Source: Tolypothrix sp. NIES-4075
GTDB lineage: Bacteria > Cyanobacteriota > Cyanobacteriia > Cyanobacteriales > Nostocaceae
DNA: 64,000 nt
Direction: 5' to 3'
Assembly: GCF_002218085.1 (NCBI RefSeq)
Contig: NZ_BDUC01000005.1
Coordinates: forward strand, 510,473-574,472
The notes under the pieces were generated by a model, which made no database searches, was not told where the DNA came from, and worked only from the letters and a program-made list of their open reading frames with translations. Every line of letters begins with the position of its first letter. The stretch's first letter is position 1. The position numbers and the translations under genes are program-made. Positions 60,667-64,000 of the stretch are shown here, piece by piece.

Positions 60667-61899
60667 ATGAATATTGCTGAAAATAATAATAAAATACCAA
60701 ATAAGAAGCTTGTATTAGTTGGATTGATTTCGGTAGTTATGTTTACAGGTGGCTTGATTGGCTGGATTAAATTTAAGCAAGAACAAGAGAAAAAAATTCA
60801 GCAATCTCAAGCTTTGTTGACACAGGCATGTCAAACTGATATTTCTGCAAATAGTAATTTTTTAGAGGCATCTAAAAAAGTTAATGAAGCAACCAGACTT
60901 TTATATAGCGTTCCAAATATACCAGGTTTAAGTTATCAACAAGCTCAAAGCGGATTGAATAACTTTTCTACATGTATAAAAACCGTTAATGCCAAAGAAA
61001 ACTTTTTTGAAGCAAAAAGACTGAGTAGAAAAGCTTTAGGTATTGATGATGAAATGACTTTTTCGGTTCAAGAATGGGAGGGAATGCGCTCAGATTTAGA
61101 AAAATCTATCGATTTATTGAAAACTGTTCCCAATGATGTGAATACTTATCCTCAATCTCAAAAAGCGCTAAAAGTTTATCAAAATCAATTTCAAAAAGTT
61201 AACCAAAAACTTCAGCAAGAACAAACAGCCGTTAATGCTTTTAATCGTGCTGAAGATTTAAAAAATCAAGCAGATCAGCTTACTCGGAATTACCCAAAGT
61301 TAGAAACTTTAAATGAAGCCGAATCAAAAGTTAAAGATGCTCTTACCCTGATAAAAACTATTCCCCAAAGAACAACTGTTAGCCAAAAAAGTCAAGATAC
61401 TATATTAATTTATCAAGATAAAATAGAAGGTATTCATTATCTAATTGGTTCGAGATTTCTAGAACCAGTGGTGAAGCTTTTTTCTACTTTTGCTGATTCG
61501 CTTGATAGTAAGACTGAATATCAAGATTATGCAAACAAAGTTAAGAATTTAAATAAAAAGTTTACTGATATTCTTAAAGAAGCTCCAGTTACAAAAAATC
61601 ATCCCAGTGCTAAGGCGTTGAAAAATGCTTTAAATAGATATAATGATGCTTTAATTGTTTGGCAATATTGCCAGCAAGGAAAATGCCAAAATTCTTTATC
61701 TGCTGGGATTATAGAATTTAGAAATGTGTTATGGATACCTGATTCTTTTAAAATAAAAAATGTTCCGTTAACTAAAAAATATAAGTTGAAAGAAAGTTCT
61801 AATATATTTACGCAAAAATTCGTTCAATTAAATCAAGTCCGTTCAGCTATTTGGGAGCAAGCAAAAAGCGATATCCAAGAAGCTCAAGGACAAATTTAA
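60667..61899 (+). CDS. Single-pass membrane protein with helical domain, unknown
   Basis: 410 residues from ATG 60667; an in-frame codon at 60580 is less likely. One membrane helix (LVLVGLISVVMFTGGLIGWIKF) at about 19-40, then a helical extracytoplasmic or cytosolic domain. It contains three similar segments with EAxxLLxxVPN/EAxxKVKDALxLIKTIPQ (RLLYSVPNIPG, DLLKTVPNDV, LTLIKTIPQR), suggesting a repeated helical-hairpin fold. Two Cys pairs near residue 330 (YCQQGKCQ). No family recognised. Follows the TPR gene by about 360 bp. Confidence 0.7.
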   Translation: MNIAENNNKIPNKKLVLVGLISVVMFTGGLIGWIKFKQEQEKKIQQSQALLTQACQTDISANSNFLEASKKVNEATRLLYSVPNIPGLSYQQAQSGLNNFSTCIKTVNAKENFFEAKRLSRKALGIDDEMTFSVQEWEGMRSDLEKSIDLLKTVPNDVNTYPQSQKALKVYQNQFQKVNQKLQQEQTAVNAFNRAEDLKNQADQLTRNYPKLETLNEAESKVKDALTLIKTIPQRTTVSQKSQDTILIYQDKIEGIHYLIGSRFLEPVVKLFSTFADSLDSKTEYQDYANKVKNLNKKFTDILKEAPVTKNHPSAKALKNALNRYNDALIVWQYCQQGKCQNSLSAGIIEFRNVLWIPDSFKIKNVPLTKKYKLKESSNIFTQKFVQLNQVRSAIWEQAKSDIQEAQGQI

Positions 61900-61931
61900 G
61901 TTAAGTTAATTATGCTTTATCTGAAAGCCTT

Positions 61932-61960
61932 GTAGAGACGCGATAAATTGTCGTCTCTAC
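61932..61960. terminator. GTAGAGACG palindrome between convergent genes
   Basis: GTAGAGACG...CGTCTCTAC, a perfect 9-bp stem between the ends of the single-pass membrane protein and KTSC genes. Probable bidirectional terminator; member of the palindrome family. Confidence 0.65.
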
Positions 61961-61981
61961 ATCTTTGACAGCAGATGTCTG

Positions 61982-62419
61982 TTAATCGCAACAATCATCA
62001 AAATATTCTGTGTTATCTATGCGATCGCACTCATATCTACCTTTAATCTCGTGATTGTAATATCTGCCAATTGAATCAGCGTCATGTAAATCTTGCCAAG
62101 TATCCGCTTCTACCCCCGAATACTGATAAACTGCACCGTTGTGAAACTCGACTTGCAATAGTTGTTCGTTTTTGTCGTATCCTATAGATGCAGCCATTGA
62201 TGAATTCACACTTAGCATCGCAATTGCTTCTTGTTCAGCAGGAAGTGCAGGAGAATCAGCGATAATTTCGTTTAAATCTTGCAGTCCGTCGTAAGCTTGT
62301 ATAGGTGCAGGAATTTCTACAAATTCTAACTCATCCCCTCGGTCAAGTAATAATTGCAAGTATCCTTCAGAATGAGCGATCGCTATTAAACTGCTCAAGT
62401 CTACCTTAGATAGCTTCAT
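61982..62419 (-). CDS. KTSC domain protein
   Basis: 145 residues. The C-terminal KTSC domain (about 85-145) shows MAASIGYDKNEQLLQVEFHNGAVYQYSGVEADTWQDLHDADSIGRYYNHEIKGRY; the family name derives from a KTSC/D-containing segment. The N-terminal half is acidic. The start ATG 62419 has TAGGAGAG 9 bases upstream and is preferred to an in-frame codon at 62452. The KTSC fold is small and found in many phage and bacterial proteins; function unknown. Confidence 0.82.
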   Translation of the reverse strand: MKLSKVDLSSLIAIAHSEGYLQLLLDRGDELEFVEIPAPIQAYDGLQDLNEIIADSPALPAEQEAIAMLSVNSSMAASIGYDKNEQLLQVEFHNGAVYQYSGVEADTWQDLHDADSIGRYYNHEIKGRYECDRIDNTEYFDDCCD

Positions 62420-62675
62420 TAATTTTACTCTCCTACTGACGTTGAGGTACAATTTGCTAAATCCTATATAGTATATTTGTACTATATAGATCTTCCTTGG
62501 TCAAGCTTTGCAATAGAAAAATTTGAGTAATACATCCACAAAGCCTAGTTTCATTTTTATTGAGTAAATTTCTTAAAGCCTAAAAATTCGGCTTTACGAG
62601 TGAGGTTTTTCACCATCAAGTCTCGATATCGTTGCTTAAATGTAAGGTACGACATAGTAGTTAGCATTGATTCAC

Positions 62676-64000
62676 ATGCACACAATTAACTTTAAGTCAA
62701 CAAAGCCAGCTTGGAAAGGTGCGATCGCTCAACCCGCACAAGAATTTTCTCCCACCCAACTGCAAGTTATTTCTGGAAAAATACCCGCAGGATTGCGTGG
62801 TACACTTTACCGTAACGGACCGGCACGGCTAGAACGCGGTAATATCCGCATGGGACATTGGTTTGATGGGGATGGGGCAATTCTTGCCGTACATTTTACC
62901 TCGGAAGGTGCGACAGGTGTTTATCGCTACGTGCAAACTGCTGGTTACAAAGAAGAAGAAGCAAAAAATCAACTGCTTTTCGCTAACTATGGGATGACTG
63001 CACCTGGGGCAATTTGGAATACATGGTTGAAACAATTTAAAAATGCTGCTAACACCTCAGTATTAGCACTGCCAGATAAACTCTTAGCATTGTGGGAAGG
63101 TGGTAAACCTCACGCTTTAGATTTGCAAAATCTGGAGACTTTCCGAGAAGATGATTTAAGTGGATTAACTGAGGGTTTAAGTTATTCTGCACACTATAAA
63201 CGCGATTTACATACAGGGGAGATTTTTAACTTTGGTGTTACCCCCGGATTAAATGCGACGTTGAATATTTATAAGAGCATAAGCACAGGCAAAATAATTC
63301 AAAAATCGCAATTTCAACTTGATGGTACACCATTGCTGCATGATTTTGTTTTAGCTGGGAAATACTTAATATTTTGCATTCCCCCAGTGCGGATGAATGC
63401 TCTCCCGACGCTCTTTGGATTAAGCAGCTACAGCGATGCTTTGGAATGGAAACCTCAATTAGGAACTCAAATATTAGTTTTCGATCGCGAAACATTAACC
63501 TTAGTCAGTCGCAGTGAAACTGAACCTTGGTATCAATGGCATTTCAGCAACGGTTATGTAGATGATAGCGGTTTGGTGAATGTAGATATTGCTCGTTATG
63601 AAGACTTTCAAACCAACCAATACCTCAAAGAAATAGCGACAGGAGAAACTCATACACCCGCAAAGAGTTCATTATCAAGATTGCAACTTAATCCGCAAAG
63701 TGGAAAAGTTACCGCGATTGAGCAAATATTAGATAGACACTGCGAATTTCCGAGCGTACCACCCGAAAACGTCGGACAAGCTTCTCGGTATACTTATTTT
63801 TCCACATTTCGGCAGGGAACGGATATTAGTGAAGAAATATTAAACGCGATCGCTCGTTTCGACCATCAAGCCGAAAAATTAACGTCTTCCGATTGTGGAG
63901 AAAATCGCTATCCGAGTGAACCGATTTACGTCCAAGATGTTGAAAATCTAAACCAAGCTTGGGTGATAACAGTTGTCTACGACGGCAATATTAATAATAG
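62676..64000 (+). CDS. Carotenoid cleavage oxygenase (partial, runs off the window)
   Basis: The frame is open from ATG 62676 to the window edge (441 codons). It opens with PAWKGAIAQPAQEFSPTQLQ, then IPAGLRGTLYRNGPARLERG and GHWFDGDGAI, the standard N-terminus of non-heme iron carotenoid oxygenases. Three of the four expected iron-ligand His can be placed: in SAHYKRD (about residue 174), LLHDFVLAGKYLIF (about 225) and WYQWHFSNGY (about 290); the fourth would lie beyond the edge. The products (apocarotenoids or retinal) cannot be predicted. Confidence 0.9.
   Translation, partial: MHTINFKSTKPAWKGAIAQPAQEFSPTQLQVISGKIPAGLRGTLYRNGPARLERGNIRMGHWFDGDGAILAVHFTSEGATGVYRYVQTAGYKEEEAKNQLLFANYGMTAPGAIWNTWLKQFKNAANTSVLALPDKLLALWEGGKPHALDLQNLETFREDDLSGLTEGLSYSAHYKRDLHTGEIFNFGVTPGLNATLNIYKSISTGKIIQKSQFQLDGTPLLHDFVLAGKYLIFCIPPVRMNALPTLFGLSSYSDALEWKPQLGTQILVFDRETLTLVSRSETEPWYQWHFSNGYVDDSGLVNVDIARYEDFQTNQYLKEIATGETHTPAKSSLSRLQLNPQSGKVTAIEQILDRHCEFPSVPPENVGQASRYTYFSTFRQGTDISEEILNAIARFDHQAEKLTSSDCGENRYPSEPIYVQDVENLNQAWVITVVYDGNINN

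Overview
The window comes from a filamentous, heterocyst-forming cyanobacterium (Nostocales type). The strongest evidence is a full-length hetR (23743-24642) carrying every residue I checked against the well-studied Anabaena protein (Cys48, Ser152, Ser179, Arg223). Supporting evidence is the very frequent HIP1 octamer GCGATCGC, heptanucleotide tandem repeats (STRRs) between genes, bilin-binding GAF photoreceptors, a PyrR, cyAbrB, Get3d and several cyanobacteria-specific DUF families. No rRNA, tRNA or CRISPR array was found.

Layout. 1-2504 (minus) is the N-terminal 834 residues of a photoreceptor kinase: a Cph2-like GAF-PHY module followed by two red/green-type cyanobacteriochrome GAFs; it runs off the left edge. 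2855-6054 (minus) holds Get3d, a DUF2358 protein, an unknown protein and a DUF2887/Rpn-like nuclease. leuS follows (6269-8824), with a clear terminator. 9303-9833 is a decayed acetyltransferase-like gene. 9968-11876 is an overlapping pair, GHMP sugar kinase plus sugar nucleotidyltransferase. 12107-16506 has a phosphoesterase, a Tat-exported LD-carboxypeptidase, small conserved proteins and a broken FAD monooxygenase. 16881-23036 holds a peroxiredoxin, a zinc dehydrogenase, a PiT phosphate permease whose central loop is made of repeat DNA, and a DMT transporter with a long repetitive N-terminus. hetR, a secreted Cys-rich protein, rpsD, moaA and a VOC protein follow, then an aberrant serine recombinase (28016-29287) with a MITE-like element behind it.

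29606-40000 contains a coiled-coil membrane protein, a GT39 glycosyltransferase, a ClC channel with CBS domains, cyAbrB, an Rrf2 regulator, cobD and pyrR. 40071-49048 (minus) is a two-component cluster: a 1099-residue kinase with a DXCF-type cyanobacteriochrome GAF, an Rcp1-like response regulator overlapping a REC-PAS-kinase-REC hybrid, and a paralogous GAF-PAS-PAS-kinase-REC hybrid. moaE, clpS with DUF2103, a secreted FAD oxidoreductase, a coupled pair of duplicated GTPases (53890-56926), a 2TM protein, a coiled-coil/TPR protein, a KTSC protein and the start of a carotenoid oxygenase complete the window.

Themes. Light sensing is prominent: at least four candidate bilin-binding GAFs in two kinases, one of them beside an Rcp1-type regulator. 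The best candidate for an undescribed system is the paired-GTPase operon: nearly identical G domains, one with a canonical DxxG motif and a hydrophobic C-terminus, the other with that Asp replaced by Ser and fused to a large unrecognised N-terminal region. Intergenic DNA is dense in heptamer arrays, a 41-bp REP, a GTAGAGACGC palindrome family and at least three MITE-like elements; repeat DNA has also entered or expanded inside three coding genes.
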